Source: Flavobacterium sp. ALD4 (lineage in GTDB: Bacteria > Bacteroidota > Bacteroidia > Flavobacteriales > Flavobacteriaceae). From it: DNA of 64,000 nucleotides. Positions within the stretch are counted from its first letter, which is position 1. Each line of letters starts with the position of its first letter. Location: the NCBI RefSeq assembly GCF_002836475.1, contig NZ_PJBJ01000030.1, positions 248,001-312,000 on the forward strand, given 5' to 3'. Below the pieces are notes generated by a model that had not been told where the DNA came from, did no database searches, and worked only from the letters and a program-made list of their open reading frames with translations. Positions 36,079-46,582 of the stretch are shown one piece after another. Position numbers and translations under genes: made by a program.

Positions 36079-38013
36079 TTAATCTACATTGTCATGCAAA
36101 AAAGAGTTGTTAGAACGCAACTGTAAATCATTGTTACTATCTGTCCCAACGGAGATTCTCGAATTTGTATTATTTGACTGTGCATTTGATATGTCTATTC
36201 CTAATCTTTTATAGGCAGGCTCTCTTTCGTACTCATCAATTTTAGAAACATTATTATGAAACTTGTAATTGAATTCTTTTAGTTTCTTTCTTCTCTCATC
36301 AGCTCTAAGCTTCAAAGTTTCTTCAATTGTCATTTCCATGGGAGAGATTTCCTCGAATCTTGAAGGAGCATCTGTTGCTGTATCAACTTGTTTCATCGTG
36401 ATGTTTAGCTCGGCAGGAACAACCTCTTGAGCTACTTTTGCAACTGGTTTAGAACTTCTGAAATCATCGTCCACCTCCATATACTCTTCAAGAGAATATT
36501 TGATAATACCTTTGTCGACCACTTCAGTCACGGGAACAAATTCAACGGGTTGGTTCACCTTGATATCACGTGCCTCGTTAGTCAATTCAGCAAATACTTT
36601 ATTCTCTTCCACTTTTTGTGTAGGTTCTGGTTTGCGTATCGGCAAATCAAAAGAAAAAGAAGTTTGTTCTTGTCTCTCTGTCGCTTTAGGCTGTTGTACT
36701 TCTTTTACTTCTGCAGCTTTTGGAGAAGTAAAGGTGAAATCAACATCCTTAACAGGAGAAACGATTTCGAAAGAAACGTCTAAGTTCTTAATAAACTCCG
36801 ACATCGCCATCAACTCTTCGTTTCCTGCAACAGGAACTACAGCTTCTGCAGTCACATTGTCTTCCACTAAATCAAAAACGACTCTTTCTTCAGAATCAGC
36901 AACCGCTTTCTCTGCATTCAAATCGAATGCCTGCACTGTGTTTTGCGATAGATTGTGAACACTTCTTTGCTCATCTTCTAACGTATGAATTATTTTTTTT
37001 GGCTCTGTATTTACAATTCCATTTTGTTGTTCAATATCAAATCCCGTTGCAATAATAGTTACTGCAATGGCATCACCCAATGTTTCGTCTTCACCAACAC
37101 CCATAATAATATTGGCATTGTGACCCGCTTCATTTTGAATATGGTCATTAATTTCCCCTATTTCATCTAAAGTGATTTCATTAGAACCTGAAACGATGAG
37201 CAACAATACGTTTTTAGCACCAGTGATTTTATTATCATTTAGTAAAGGAGAATCTAAAGCAGACACTATTGCTTCTTTAGCTCTGTTTTCACCTTCAGCG
37301 ACAGCTGATCCCATTATCGCAGTTCCGCTATTAGACAAAACTGTCTTAGCATCTCTTAAATCGATATTTTGAGTATAGTGATGTGTTATTACTTCTGCAA
37401 TTCCTCTGGACGCAGTAGCCAAAACTTCATCTGCTTTTGAAAACCCAGCTTTGAAACCAAGATTTCCGTAAACTTCTCTTAATTTATTGTTATTGATAAC
37501 AATTAAAGAATCTACCTGTTTGCGTAGTTTTTCGATTCCTATTTTAGCTTGCTCTTGACGAACTTTACCCTCAAATAAGAAAGGAAGTGTTACAATACCC
37601 ACAGTAAGAATTTCTCTTTCTTTTGCCAGCTGTGCTATTACTGGCGCAGCACCTGTACCGGTACCCCCACCCATTCCTGCAGTGATGAAAACCATCTTAG
37701 TATTGCGATCCAACATCTTTTCGATTTCGGCAATACTTTCTATAGCAGATTGTTGTCCTACATCTGGATTTGCTCCAGCTCCTAGTCCCTCTGTTAAGTT
37801 CACACCAAGCTGAATTTTATTAGGAACTGAACTGCTTTGTAATGCCTGAGAATCAGTATTACAAACAATAAAATCCACTCCTTTAATTCCTTGTTTAAAC
37901 ATGTGGTTTATAGCGTTACTTCCGCCTCCGCCTACACCAATTACTTTGATTACATTTGATTGGTTTTTTGGTAAATCAAATGAAATACTTCCAAATTCTG
38001 AGTTGCTCATCAT
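36079..38013 (-). CDS. ftsZ: cell division GTPase FtsZ
   Basis: Tubulin-like GTPase that polymerises into the division ring. The GTPase core (about 20-330) has GVGGGGSNAINHM, the signature GGGTGTG at 115-121 and NNNKLREVYG. The C-terminal part is unusually long for FtsZ generally (644 residues versus about 380 in E. coli) with a 250-residue acidic, Val/Glu-rich linker, and ends in a basic stretch (TLKLRADERRKKLKEF) and SNNSFLHDNVD; long tails like this are typical of flavobacteria. Two adjacent ATGs start the gene. It is last in the dcw operon before a terminator. Confidence 0.96.
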   Translation of the reverse strand: MMSNSEFGSISFDLPKNQSNVIKVIGVGGGGSNAINHMFKQGIKGVDFIVCNTDSQALQSSSVPNKIQLGVNLTEGLGAGANPDVGQQSAIESIAEIEKMLDRNTKMVFITAGMGGGTGTGAAPVIAQLAKEREILTVGIVTLPFLFEGKVRQEQAKIGIEKLRKQVDSLIVINNNKLREVYGNLGFKAGFSKADEVLATASRGIAEVITHHYTQNIDLRDAKTVLSNSGTAIMGSAVAEGENRAKEAIVSALDSPLLNDNKITGAKNVLLLIVSGSNEITLDEIGEINDHIQNEAGHNANIIMGVGEDETLGDAIAVTIIATGFDIEQQNGIVNTEPKKIIHTLEDEQRSVHNLSQNTVQAFDLNAEKAVADSEERVVFDLVEDNVTAEAVVPVAGNEELMAMSEFIKNLDVSFEIVSPVKDVDFTFTSPKAAEVKEVQQPKATERQEQTSFSFDLPIRKPEPTQKVEENKVFAELTNEARDIKVNQPVEFVPVTEVVDKGIIKYSLEEYMEVDDDFRSSKPVAKVAQEVVPAELNITMKQVDTATDAPSRFEEISPMEMTIEETLKLRADERRKKLKEFNYKFHNNVSKIDEYEREPAYKRLGIDISNAQSNNTNSRISVGTDSNNDLQLRSNNSFLHDNVD

Positions 38014-38078
38014 TTTATTTGGTTTTTGATATTAATTATTAATTGTTGTATTTTATATTTTCTTTTTCGACTGAAGCC

Positions 38079-39458
38079 CTATTCTGCGTTATCTAAAAAA
38101 TCTTTAATCTTGTCAACATAACGATCAAAAAATGTTTTTTTTATCTTGTCTCCAGTAGATTCTTCCTTATTCGCTTTACTCCTTGTATCCACTTCTTGCT
38201 CCTCTTCCTCTCTTCGATCATAACTCTCCACAACAGGAGCGCGATATACAGCTGCTTTTGGCTGAGCTATTTCATCAATTCTAACCGCACTTTGTTTTTG
38301 ATTCTCGATACCGTTCATTACTAAACCTACCGCTGTAGCATATAATGGGCTAGAGAATTCTTCATCAGAATCACCAGCTAAATGCTCGTTTGGATATCCA
38401 ATTCTAGTATCCATTCCTGTGATATACTCCACTAACTGTTTAATATGTTTTAACTGTGCACCACCACCTGTAAGCACAATTCCTGCAATTAATTTCTTGC
38501 GAGGATCTTCATGTCCGTACGCTTTGATTTCCGTAAAAACCTGCTCTACGATTTCAACCACCCTTGCATGAATTATTTTTGACAAGTTTTTCAAAGAAAT
38601 TTCTTTTGGCTCTCTTCCTCTCAATCCTGGAATAGAAACAATTTCGTTATCTCTGTTTTCACCAGGCCAAGCTGAACCAAATTTCACTTTTAATAATTCC
38701 GCTTGTTTTTCGATGATTGAACAGCCTTCTTTTATATCATCAGAAATAACGTTACCTCCAAAAGGAATTACTGCCGTGTGACGTATGATTCCGTCTTTAA
38801 AAATAGCTAAATCTGTTGTTCCTCCACCGATATCTATCAAGGCAACTCCAGCTTCTTTTTCCTCTTGACTCAATACCGCGTCAGAGGATGCTAATGGTTC
38901 CAATGTCAATCCTGACAATTCAATTCCTGAACTTTGGATACATCGTCCTACGTTACGTATGGATGATGCTTGCCCCACAACAACGTGAAAACTTGATTCT
39001 AGTCTTCCGCCATACATTCCTATAGGCTCTTTAATTTCAGATTGACCGTCAATTTTAAATTCTTGAGGTAAAACATGAATAATTTCTTCCCCTGGTAACA
39101 TGGCCAGTTTGTTCACTTGATCGATCAATAGTTGAATGTCATCTCCTCCTATTACTTCTTGAGGATTACTTCTACTGATGTAGTCCGTATGCTGGATACT
39201 GCGTATGTGTTGACCTGCAATTCCTACTACAACATCCTTTATTTTATAACCTGAATTATTCTCGGCTTCTTGAATTGCTTGTTGAATCGATTGTATGGTT
39301 TGAGTAATGTTATTAACCACTCCCCTGGCAACACCTAAACTTTTAGATTTACCAACTCCCAAAATCTCCAACTTGCCATATTCATTTTTCTTGCCTATCA
39401 TGGCCACAATTTTTGTTGTCCCAATATCTAGACCCACTGCAACATTCTCTTTTTCCAT
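38079..39458 (-). CDS. ftsA: cell division protein FtsA
   Basis: Actin-like ATPase that tethers FtsZ to the membrane. At 459 residues it has the phosphate-1 motif VGLDIGTTKIVAMIG at the start, VALIDIGGGTTDLAIF in the middle and GIVLTGGGAQLKHI. The C-terminus ends with a putative amphipathic helix (FFDRYVDKIKDFLDNAE) after a charged linker. It lies between ftsQ (7 bp upstream) and ftsZ (65 bp downstream). Confidence 0.96.
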   Translation of the reverse strand: MEKENVAVGLDIGTTKIVAMIGKKNEYGKLEILGVGKSKSLGVARGVVNNITQTIQSIQQAIQEAENNSGYKIKDVVVGIAGQHIRSIQHTDYISRSNPQEVIGGDDIQLLIDQVNKLAMLPGEEIIHVLPQEFKIDGQSEIKEPIGMYGGRLESSFHVVVGQASSIRNVGRCIQSSGIELSGLTLEPLASSDAVLSQEEKEAGVALIDIGGGTTDLAIFKDGIIRHTAVIPFGGNVISDDIKEGCSIIEKQAELLKVKFGSAWPGENRDNEIVSIPGLRGREPKEISLKNLSKIIHARVVEIVEQVFTEIKAYGHEDPRKKLIAGIVLTGGGAQLKHIKQLVEYITGMDTRIGYPNEHLAGDSDEEFSSPLYATAVGLVMNGIENQKQSAVRIDEIAQPKAAVYRAPVVESYDRREEEEQEVDTRSKANKEESTGDKIKKTFFDRYVDKIKDFLDNAE

Positions 39459-39465
39459 TATCTAT

Positions 39466-40188
39466 TTATTTAGTGCAAACTACTTGTTTTGTAAATCTGA
39501 GGTCTATTTTTTTATATTTATATAACGAACTGTCTAAAACTGCTTTTTGAAAGAATGCCTTATAATCTTTGAATTTTTGCTCCATATCTGCGATATTTCC
39601 AAAATCAATTTGATAATCATAATTCCTATTGAGCATTCTTAACCTTCCATTGGGCATAATCTCAACAGCAATTATGTTTTTTTTCAAAAAATCATCGTCA
39701 TAAATTACACGAAATAACCGGGCATATTCTTCGCTATTTTTTCTATTAATCTTCCCCGAAACAAGCGGAACTCTCGGTGTAAAATTATTTGACAATGGCA
39801 TTATACCTCCCTCGTAATCAACATAAAAAGAGCCATCCCCGTCCAAAACCCGCGCCACCGGTGTCTTTTGTTTTACCACTGCTTTTAGAACACCGTCAAT
39901 ACTCACAAATACATCTGATTTCTCAATCATCTCATTTGAATTCAGTCTCCTCTCTAGCTTACTCAAATCTAGCTTATCTTTTCCAATGGTTGATGCATTC
40001 TCTTTATTTTCTATTAACAATTTATTAACCGTTTCTCTTTTCACAAAAAGAGCATTATCTCCAATAAAAACAACGACAGATTTAGTAATTTTTCTGTTTT
40101 CATTCCGATTTGAAGTAAATGAATAAAGGAAAATTACAACCCCCATCATGAGAACTAATCTCGTATTTGTCCAGTTAAATATTTTCAT
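39466..40188 (-). CDS. ftsQ: cell division protein FtsQ
   Basis: The 240-residue bitopic protein has an N-terminal membrane helix (LVLMMGVVIFLYSF) and an exported POTRA/FtsQ region (RETVNKLLIEN, LDLSKLERRLNSNEMIEKSD) with the ERLNxxPxVxxA-like pattern of DivIB/FtsQ. FtsQ links early and late divisome proteins with FtsL. It overlaps murC by 14 bp and precedes ftsA, the expected order. Confidence 0.88.
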   Translation of the reverse strand: MKIFNWTNTRLVLMMGVVIFLYSFTSNRNENRKITKSVVVFIGDNALFVKRETVNKLLIENKENASTIGKDKLDLSKLERRLNSNEMIEKSDVFVSIDGVLKAVVKQKTPVARVLDGDGSFYVDYEGGIMPLSNNFTPRVPLVSGKINRKNSEEYARLFRVIYDDDFLKKNIIAVEIMPNGRLRMLNRNYDYQIDFGNIADMEQKFKDYKAFFQKAVLDSSLYKYKKIDLRFTKQVVCTK

Positions 40189-41524
40189 TTAGCGCTTTTT
40201 TTATCGACCCTACTAATTCTCCAATATCTCCTGCTCCTATCGTCACGATTATATGAGCATCACTTTCCAAAACAGCTCCTATCACATTCTCTTTTGATAC
40301 TAACTTCTTATTTTTATTATCTACTTTACCCAATAACCATTCTGATGTTATTCCTTCCATCGGTAATTCTCGCGCAGGATAAATATCCATCAATAAAAGC
40401 TCATCAAATTGAGATAGACTCTTGGCAAAATCATCAGCAAAATCTTTTGTTCTACTGAACAAATGGGGTTGAAACAACGCGAGAACTTTTTTAGAAGGAT
40501 ATAATTCCCTTACCGCCTGGTATACTGCATTAATTTCAGTTGGATGATGTGCATAATCATCTATATACACTAAATCTTCCGTTTTAATCTGATAAGAAAA
40601 TCGTCTTCTTATCCCTTTGAATGAAGCTAAGGCTATTGCAATGGCATCGGTTGGGGTGCCGAAATTTATTGCCATTGCGATAGCCATTAAAGCATTCATC
40701 AAATTATGTTTTCCGGGTAACCCAAAACGGAGATCTTTCAAAATTCCATTTGGCGTTTTTACATCAAAAATATAACTCCCGTTATCGATTCTAACATTTA
40801 CCGCACTGTAAACAGCATCCTCATTTACCGCCACGGTAACTCCTTCTAACGGAAGCTCCTTAGTTATAAATAGTCTGCTTTTATCTTCTACTTTATTTGC
40901 AAATTCCACAAATGACTCTTCAATCGCATCACTGGTCCCATAAATATCTAAATGGTCTGCATCCATTGATGTAACGCAAGCAATATTTGGGTGTAAATGC
41001 AAAAAAGAACGGTCAAATTCATCGGCCTCAACTACGGTAACTGTTTTCCCGTCACCTATTAAATTCGAATTGTAATTTTCTACTATACCGCCTATAAAGG
41101 CAGTTACGTCTGCCCCACTTTCATACAAAATATGACCTAAAATACTGGATGTTGTTGTTTTTCCGTGCGTTCCTGCAACCGCAAAACAGAACGTATCTCT
41201 AGTTATTATTCCTAAGACTTCAGCTCTTTTCTTAATATTATATTCACGCTCTTTAAAATAGTTCCATTCTGAATGTGTAATAGGAACAGCAGGCGTAATA
41301 ATAACCAAAGTATTTTCGACAAAATAATCTTTGGGAACCAAATCAATACTATCTTCAAAGTGAATTGCAATACCACTATCTATCAACTCCTTTGTCAAAG
41401 CAGTAGGAGTTTTATCATAACCAGCAACTTCTTTACCGATATTTTTGAAATACCGAGCCAAAGCACTCATACCGATACCACCGATACCGATGAAATAGAC
41501 GTTATGTATTTGGTTTAAGTTCAT
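40175..41524 (-). CDS. murC: UDP-N-acetylmuramate--L-alanine ligase
   Basis: Adds L-Ala to UDP-MurNAc in the cytoplasm. The 449-residue Mur ligase has the NAD-like start VYFIGIGGIGMSALA, the ATP-binding AGTHGKTTTSSILGHIL, a central DADHLDIYG, and the C-terminal DDYAHHPTEI. Part of the dcw operon between murG and ftsQ. Confidence 0.96.
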   Translation of the reverse strand: MNLNQIHNVYFIGIGGIGMSALARYFKNIGKEVAGYDKTPTALTKELIDSGIAIHFEDSIDLVPKDYFVENTLVIITPAVPITHSEWNYFKEREYNIKKRAEVLGIITRDTFCFAVAGTHGKTTTSSILGHILYESGADVTAFIGGIVENYNSNLIGDGKTVTVVEADEFDRSFLHLHPNIACVTSMDADHLDIYGTSDAIEESFVEFANKVEDKSRLFITKELPLEGVTVAVNEDAVYSAVNVRIDNGSYIFDVKTPNGILKDLRFGLPGKHNLMNALMAIAMAINFGTPTDAIAIALASFKGIRRRFSYQIKTEDLVYIDDYAHHPTEINAVYQAVRELYPSKKVLALFQPHLFSRTKDFADDFAKSLSQFDELLLMDIYPARELPMEGITSEWLLGKVDNKNKKLVSKENVIGAVLESDAHIIVTIGAGDIGELVGSIKKALNENI

Positions 41525-41541
41525 ATCGATTAATTCTGTAT

Positions 41542-42636
41542 TTATTTGTTTCTAATTAATTTCACAATTTCGTCAACAATTTGTTTTGTCGCCAAAGGCA
41601 TTGCTAAGTGTTTGATATTTTCACTTAATTGATTTTGCTTTCCTTTATCTTTTAATAAGGCTTCAAAAACCAAGCTAAACTCTGTTTCAAGTTCGGATTC
41701 TTTCAACAAAAGCGCCCCTTTTTTATCAACAATAGCTTTTGCGTTTTTAGTTTGATGATCTTCAGCTACATTGGGCGAAGGGATAAAAATAACCGGTTTC
41801 CCTACAATAGATAATTCCGACACTGATGACGCTCCAGCTCTTGAGATAATAATATCCGCAGCGGCATACACAAAATCCATTCTTTCGATAAAAGCGACAA
41901 CCTGAACACTATTAGAATTGTACTTTTTATAATCGTCATAATATAATTTCCCGCATTGCCATATTACCTGAACATTTTGGTTTTGAATGTTTTCCAATTC
42001 TTTCTCAATCAACTGATTTACTCTTCTTGCTCCAAGACTTCCGCCAAGAACCAATAGTGTTTTTTTAGTGGCATCTAAATTAAAATACTCAATTGCAGCT
42101 ACTCTTTTACTTTCAATATCAATTAAATCCTGACGCACCGGATTCCCTGTTAAAATCATTTTTTCTTTTGGAAAAAACCGCTCCAAATTTTCATACGCCA
42201 CGCAGATTACATCTGCTTTTTTACTCAATAATTTGTTGGTAATCCCAGGATAGGAATTCTGTTCTTGAATTACGGTAGGAATACCCATCATGCTGGCCAT
42301 TTTCAATAACGGTCCACTGGCAAAACCACCGGTGCCGATAACCACATCTGCATTAAACTCTTTTATTATTTTTTTTGCTTTCCATAAACTATTCGCCAAC
42401 TTAAGTGGAAACATCAAATTTTGTAAACTTATTTTCCTTTGTAAACCAGCAATCCACAAACCCCTAATTTGAAAACCGGCTTGCGGTATTTTTTGCATTT
42501 CCATTTTATCCTTGGCACCCACAAAAAGAAATTCAGCATCAGGAAAGCGAATTTTTAATTCATAAGCGATAGCAATAGCCGGATAGATATGTCCACCTGT
42601 ACCTCCACCACTTAATATGAATTTATATTGCCCCAT
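41542..42636 (-). CDS. murG: lipid II synthase MurG (GlcNAc transferase)
   Basis: Transfers GlcNAc to lipid I at the inner face of the membrane. The 364-residue GT-B protein has the Gly-rich loop [15 protein letters not shown], the second Gly-rich loop [12 protein letters not shown] and the UDP-binding [22 protein letters not shown]. Located between ftsW and murC. Confidence 0.96.
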   Translation of the reverse strand: MGQYKFILSGGGTGGHIYPAIAIAYELKIRFPDAEFLFVGAKDKMEMQKIPQAGFQIRGLWIAGLQRKISLQNLMFPLKLANSLWKAKKIIKEFNADVVIGTGGFASGPLLKMASMMGIPTVIQEQNSYPGITNKLLSKKADVICVAYENLERFFPKEKMILTGNPVRQDLIDIESKRVAAIEYFNLDATKKTLLVLGGSLGARRVNQLIEKELENIQNQNVQVIWQCGKLYYDDYKKYNSNSVQVVAFIERMDFVYAAADIIISRAGASSVSELSIVGKPVIFIPSPNVAEDHQTKNAKAIVDKKGALLLKESELETEFSLVFEALLKDKGKQNQLSENIKHLAMPLATKQIVDEIVKLIRNK

Positions 42637-42683
42637 CTTGTTGAATTTTGTTAGTTTTAAAATTAAGTTATCCCTTAAAAATA

Positions 42684-43973
42684 TTATTTATTCAAAACTG
42701 CGTTCATCGGATTTGCCGCTTTATCTACAATTGAATAATCTTCTTCGACTTCCTTTTCTGCATCTAATTCAGCGTCAATTAGTTTTTGAAGTGCTTCCTC
42801 ACGTTTAGCAGCGGTCTTAAGCTCTTCTTCAATTTCTTCATCTTTTTTAGTCACACTGATAATAATCCCCAGAGCAAAACAAGTCATCCAAATCGAACTC
42901 CCCCCACTACTAATCAGGGGCAATGTTTGACCTGTGACTGGCAATAACTCTACTGCTACGGCCATATTAACCATCGCTTGAAATATCATCGGAAAACCGA
43001 GCCCAACGACGACTAACTTTCCAAAGAGCGTATTGGCCTTGTGCGAAGCAATTACGAATCGAAACAACAGTAACAAATATAAAATAAGAACGCCAAAGCC
43101 ACCTATAAGACCGTATTCTTCAACGATAATAGCATAAATGAAATCAGACGAGGATTGCGGCAAAAAATTCTTCTGAACACTTTTCCCGGGACCCAGTCCA
43201 TAAATTTTACCAGATGCAATAGCAATTTTAGCTTTCTCAATTTGGTAATCATCTTCATCCGGCTTATCCGTGCTGAAATTTTCGATTCTCTTTTCCCAAG
43301 TTGTTACTCTACTGAAAAATCGAGAATCAGGAAAAGCTTTAGCAACAAGAACAAAAAAAGCAAGAAATAGAATTCCGGAACCTACAATCGCTCCAATATA
43401 TTTTAATGGGTACTTTCCAATAAACACTAACATGAGTATCATTGCAAAAATTAATGCAGTAGTGGAAAAATTGGCCGGTAAAATTAGAATCAGAGTAATA
43501 AACACAGGCAACCAAAGCTCCCAAAGAGAGGATTTAAAAGTCATTGCCACTTCTCTGGTTTTGGACAAGTATCGGGCCACAAATATGAATAACACTACAG
43601 AAGCCAATGTCGACGTTTGGAATGACATACCTATGAATGGAACCTGAATCCACCTACTGGCATTTGCGCCAGCAATGACAGTTCCTTTGACCAGTGTATA
43701 CAATAACAAGATCCAAACAACTGGCAATGCTACCTTAGATATTGCTCTAAAATAATGATATGGAACTCTATGTACACCATAGATAATGAGAAACCCGATA
43801 CAGATATGGACCAAATGTTTCACCAAATAGCTCAAAGTATTTCCCGTTCCATGTCCTAAATAAGCCAAATTACTACTGGCACTAAAAACAGGCATAAATG
43901 AAAACAAGGCTAATAAAGCCACGAATGACCATATTACTTTATCTCCTTTTAAATTGCTTATTAGTTGTTTCAT
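42684..43973 (-). CDS. ftsW: division-specific SEDS glycosyltransferase FtsW
   Basis: Polytopic SEDS protein (about ten helices, 429 residues) that polymerises lipid II with FtsI at the septum. Signature segments: [47 protein letters not shown] (the conserved SSDFIFA-like motif), [17 protein letters not shown] charged C-terminal tail of about 60 residues follows. It sits between murD and murG. Confidence 0.95.
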   Translation of the reverse strand: MKQLISNLKGDKVIWSFVALLALFSFMPVFSASSNLAYLGHGTGNTLSYLVKHLVHICIGFLIIYGVHRVPYHYFRAISKVALPVVWILLLYTLVKGTVIAGANASRWIQVPFIGMSFQTSTLASVVLFIFVARYLSKTREVAMTFKSSLWELWLPVFITLILILPANFSTTALIFAMILMLVFIGKYPLKYIGAIVGSGILFLAFFVLVAKAFPDSRFFSRVTTWEKRIENFSTDKPDEDDYQIEKAKIAIASGKIYGLGPGKSVQKNFLPQSSSDFIYAIIVEEYGLIGGFGVLILYLLLLFRFVIASHKANTLFGKLVVVGLGFPMIFQAMVNMAVAVELLPVTGQTLPLISSGGSSIWMTCFALGIIISVTKKDEEIEEELKTAAKREEALQKLIDAELDAEKEVEEDYSIVDKAANPMNAVLNK

Positions 43974-44012
43974 CTGTATTATTTAATTTTAAAAAAAGCT
44001 CTTGGCTCCCGC

Positions 44013-45344
44013 TTATAGGTTGTGAACCGCTTGTTTAAATTGATTTCCTCTATCCTCATAGTTTTCAAACAAATCAAAGCTAGCGCATGCAGGTGATAAT
44101 AAAACGGCGTCCCCTTTCTCCGTTAATCGTTGTGCCATTCTAACGGCATCATTCATATTCGAAACTTCTACCATAATATCAACCACATTACCGAAAGCAT
44201 CAATTATTTTTTTATTGTCAACTCCAAGACAAACGATAGCTTTCACTTTTTCACGTACTAATGACATCAATTCATTGTAGTCATTCCCTTTATCTACACC
44301 TCCAATAATCCATACCGTTGGCATATTCATACTGTCAAGTGCAAAAAAAGTAGCGTTTACGTTAGTGGCTTTTGAATCATTGATATATTGTACATTTTGA
44401 ATTTTCAACACATTCTCAAGACGGTGCTCCACTCCTTGAAAATTAGATAAACTTTCACGAATTGTTGCTTTACGTATTTGCATCAATTTTGCCACAGAGG
44501 TTGCTGCCATTGCATTTTTCATATTATGTTTTCCTTCTAATGCAATAGATTCTGTTTCCATTAAAAATTCATCTTGATTGATAATTACTTCCATTTTGTT
44601 ATTTTGTATAAATGCTCCTTCGTTGAACGTTTTTGTCAATGAAAAAGGGATTAATTTAGCTTTCGTTTTATTGTTTTTTAGCCATTCTGTAATGGCTTCG
44701 TCATCTGCGTCATATATGAGGTAATCATCCTCGGTTTGATTCATTGTGATCCTAAACTTTGAATTGATATAATTTTGATAATTATATTCATAACGATCCA
44801 AATGATCAGGACTTATATTAGTAATAATGGCAATATGCGGTTTGTAATCGACGATTCCGTCCAACTGAAAACTACTCAATTCAAGTATGTAAGAATCGTA
44901 TTTGTCTTCAACAACTTGCCAGGCAAAACTCTTTCCAATGTTCCCGCCCAATCCTATATTCAATCCCGCCGATTTAAGCAAGTGATAGATCAACATGGTT
45001 GTGGTCGTCTTTCCGTTGCTTCCTGTCACACCTATTGTAAGTGCTTTTGTGAAAGGAGCAGCAAATTCTATTTCCGAAATCACAGGAATTCCTTTTTCAA
45101 CCAGTTTTTTAACAATAGGAGATTTATCTGGAATCCCAGGACTTTTCATGACTACATCTGCATTTACAATTAAACCCTCTGTATGTCTTTCCTCTTCCCA
45201 ATCAATACCGTTATCTATAAGAACATCCTTGTAATTGTTTTTTATTTTTCCAAAATCAGACACAAAAACATCATATCCTTTTTTCTTCCCCAAAATGGCA
45301 GTACCTACTCCACTTTCTCCTCCTCCTAAAACTACTAGTCTCAT
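44013..45344 (-). CDS. murD: UDP-N-acetylmuramoylalanine--D-glutamate ligase
   Basis: Adds D-Glu to UDP-MurNAc-L-Ala. The 443-residue ligase has GVTGSNGKTTTTMLIYHLL (ATP site), NISPDHLDRYE, and YINDSKATNVNATFFALDSM near the C-terminal domain. It starts 1 bp after mraY ends. Confidence 0.96.
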   Translation of the reverse strand: MRLVVLGGGESGVGTAILGKKKGYDVFVSDFGKIKNNYKDVLIDNGIDWEEERHTEGLIVNADVVMKSPGIPDKSPIVKKLVEKGIPVISEIEFAAPFTKALTIGVTGSNGKTTTTMLIYHLLKSAGLNIGLGGNIGKSFAWQVVEDKYDSYILELSSFQLDGIVDYKPHIAIITNISPDHLDRYEYNYQNYINSKFRITMNQTEDDYLIYDADDEAITEWLKNNKTKAKLIPFSLTKTFNEGAFIQNNKMEVIINQDEFLMETESIALEGKHNMKNAMAATSVAKLMQIRKATIRESLSNFQGVEHRLENVLKIQNVQYINDSKATNVNATFFALDSMNMPTVWIIGGVDKGNDYNELMSLVREKVKAIVCLGVDNKKIIDAFGNVVDIMVEVSNMNDAVRMAQRLTEKGDAVLLSPACASFDLFENYEDRGNQFKQAVHNL

Positions 45345-45345
45345 A

Positions 45346-46575
45346 TTATCTTAATTTTAGAGTAATAATTGAGAGTATCGCTAACAAAATAGCTACAATC
45401 CAAAATCGAGTTACAATTTTACTCTCATGATACCCCTTCTTTTGATAATGATGATGCAATGGTGCCATCAGGAAAACTCTTTTACCATCGCCGAAGCGTT
45501 TTTTCGTATATTTAAAATAACTAACCTGTATCACGACCGATAGATTTTCGACTAAAAAAACACCGCACAATAACGGAATCAATAATTCTTTACGAACTGC
45601 AATAGCCAACACCGCAATAATTCCTCCGATGGTCAGACTTCCAGTATCACCCATAAAAACGGATGCGGGATAGGAGTTATACCAAAGAAACCCAATTAAT
45701 GATCCAACAAACGCAGCTATAAAAACCGTCATCTCCCCTGAATTAGGGATATACATGATGTTTAAATAATTGGAGAAAATAATATTCCCAGAAACGAAAG
45801 TAAAAATACCCAACGCTAAAACAGATATCGCCGAGGTTCCTGCTGCGAGACCATCAATTCCGTCTGTTAAATTAGCTCCGTTTGAAACCGCTGTGATAAT
45901 AAAAATAACAACCGGGATAAAAATCACCCAAGCCCATTTTTCATATCCTTCACCTGTCCAAGCCAATAATTCAGCATAATCGAATTCATTATTTTTAAAA
46001 AAAGGAATCGTAGTGGCTGTAGATTTTTCTTCAACCGGAGTCTCCGTTATTACGTTTTCTGTAGTGACTCTGAAAACATCTCCTTTACCGGTATCTGTTC
46101 GCACTGTTACTGCGGGACTAAAATAAAGAACGGCTCCAACAATCAGACCTAATCCCACTTGTCCGAATACTTTAAAAATTCCTTTTAATCCTTGCTTATC
46201 TTTTTTAAATATTTTAATATAGTCATCAACAAAACCGATGGTTCCCATCCACAAAGTAGTTACGATCAACAACAGCACGTAAATATTTTGCAGTTTTGCA
46301 AACAACATTACAGGAACTAGCGTAGCGAATATGATAATTAAACCTCCCATGGTTGGCGTTCCCGCTTTTTCATTTTGTCCTGCTAATCCAAGTTCACGAA
46401 CCGTCTCCCCCACTTGCTGATTTTGCAAAAAACGAATGATTCTTTTTCCATAAATCGTAGACAACAATAAAGAAAGTATAAAGGCTAATGCCGATCTAAA
46501 TGTTATATATTGAAAAACTCCAGTTCCGGAAATATTCAATGTCTTATCTAAGTATTCAAATAAATAATACAGCAT
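45346..46575 (-). CDS. mraY: phospho-N-acetylmuramoyl-pentapeptide transferase MraY
   Basis: Integral membrane enzyme forming lipid I. The DDYIK motif ([12 protein letters not shown]), [12 protein letters not shown] and [11 protein letters not shown] with downstream [11 protein letters not shown] are diagnostic. At 409 residues it is longer than E. coli MraY (360) because of an inserted loop of about 55 residues after the fourth helix ([15 protein letters not shown]...), a form typical of Bacteroidota. Confidence 0.96.
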   Translation of the reverse strand: MLYYLFEYLDKTLNISGTGVFQYITFRSALAFILSLLLSTIYGKRIIRFLQNQQVGETVRELGLAGQNEKAGTPTMGGLIIIFATLVPVMLFAKLQNIYVLLLIVTTLWMGTIGFVDDYIKIFKKDKQGLKGIFKVFGQVGLGLIVGAVLYFSPAVTVRTDTGKGDVFRVTTENVITETPVEEKSTATTIPFFKNNEFDYAELLAWTGEGYEKWAWVIFIPVVIFIITAVSNGANLTDGIDGLAAGTSAISVLALGIFTFVSGNIIFSNYLNIMYIPNSGEMTVFIAAFVGSLIGFLWYNSYPASVFMGDTGSLTIGGIIAVLAIAVRKELLIPLLCGVFLVENLSVVIQVSYFKYTKKRFGDGKRVFLMAPLHHHYQKKGYHESKIVTRFWIVAILLAILSIITLKLR

Positions 46576-46582
46576 ATTTTTA

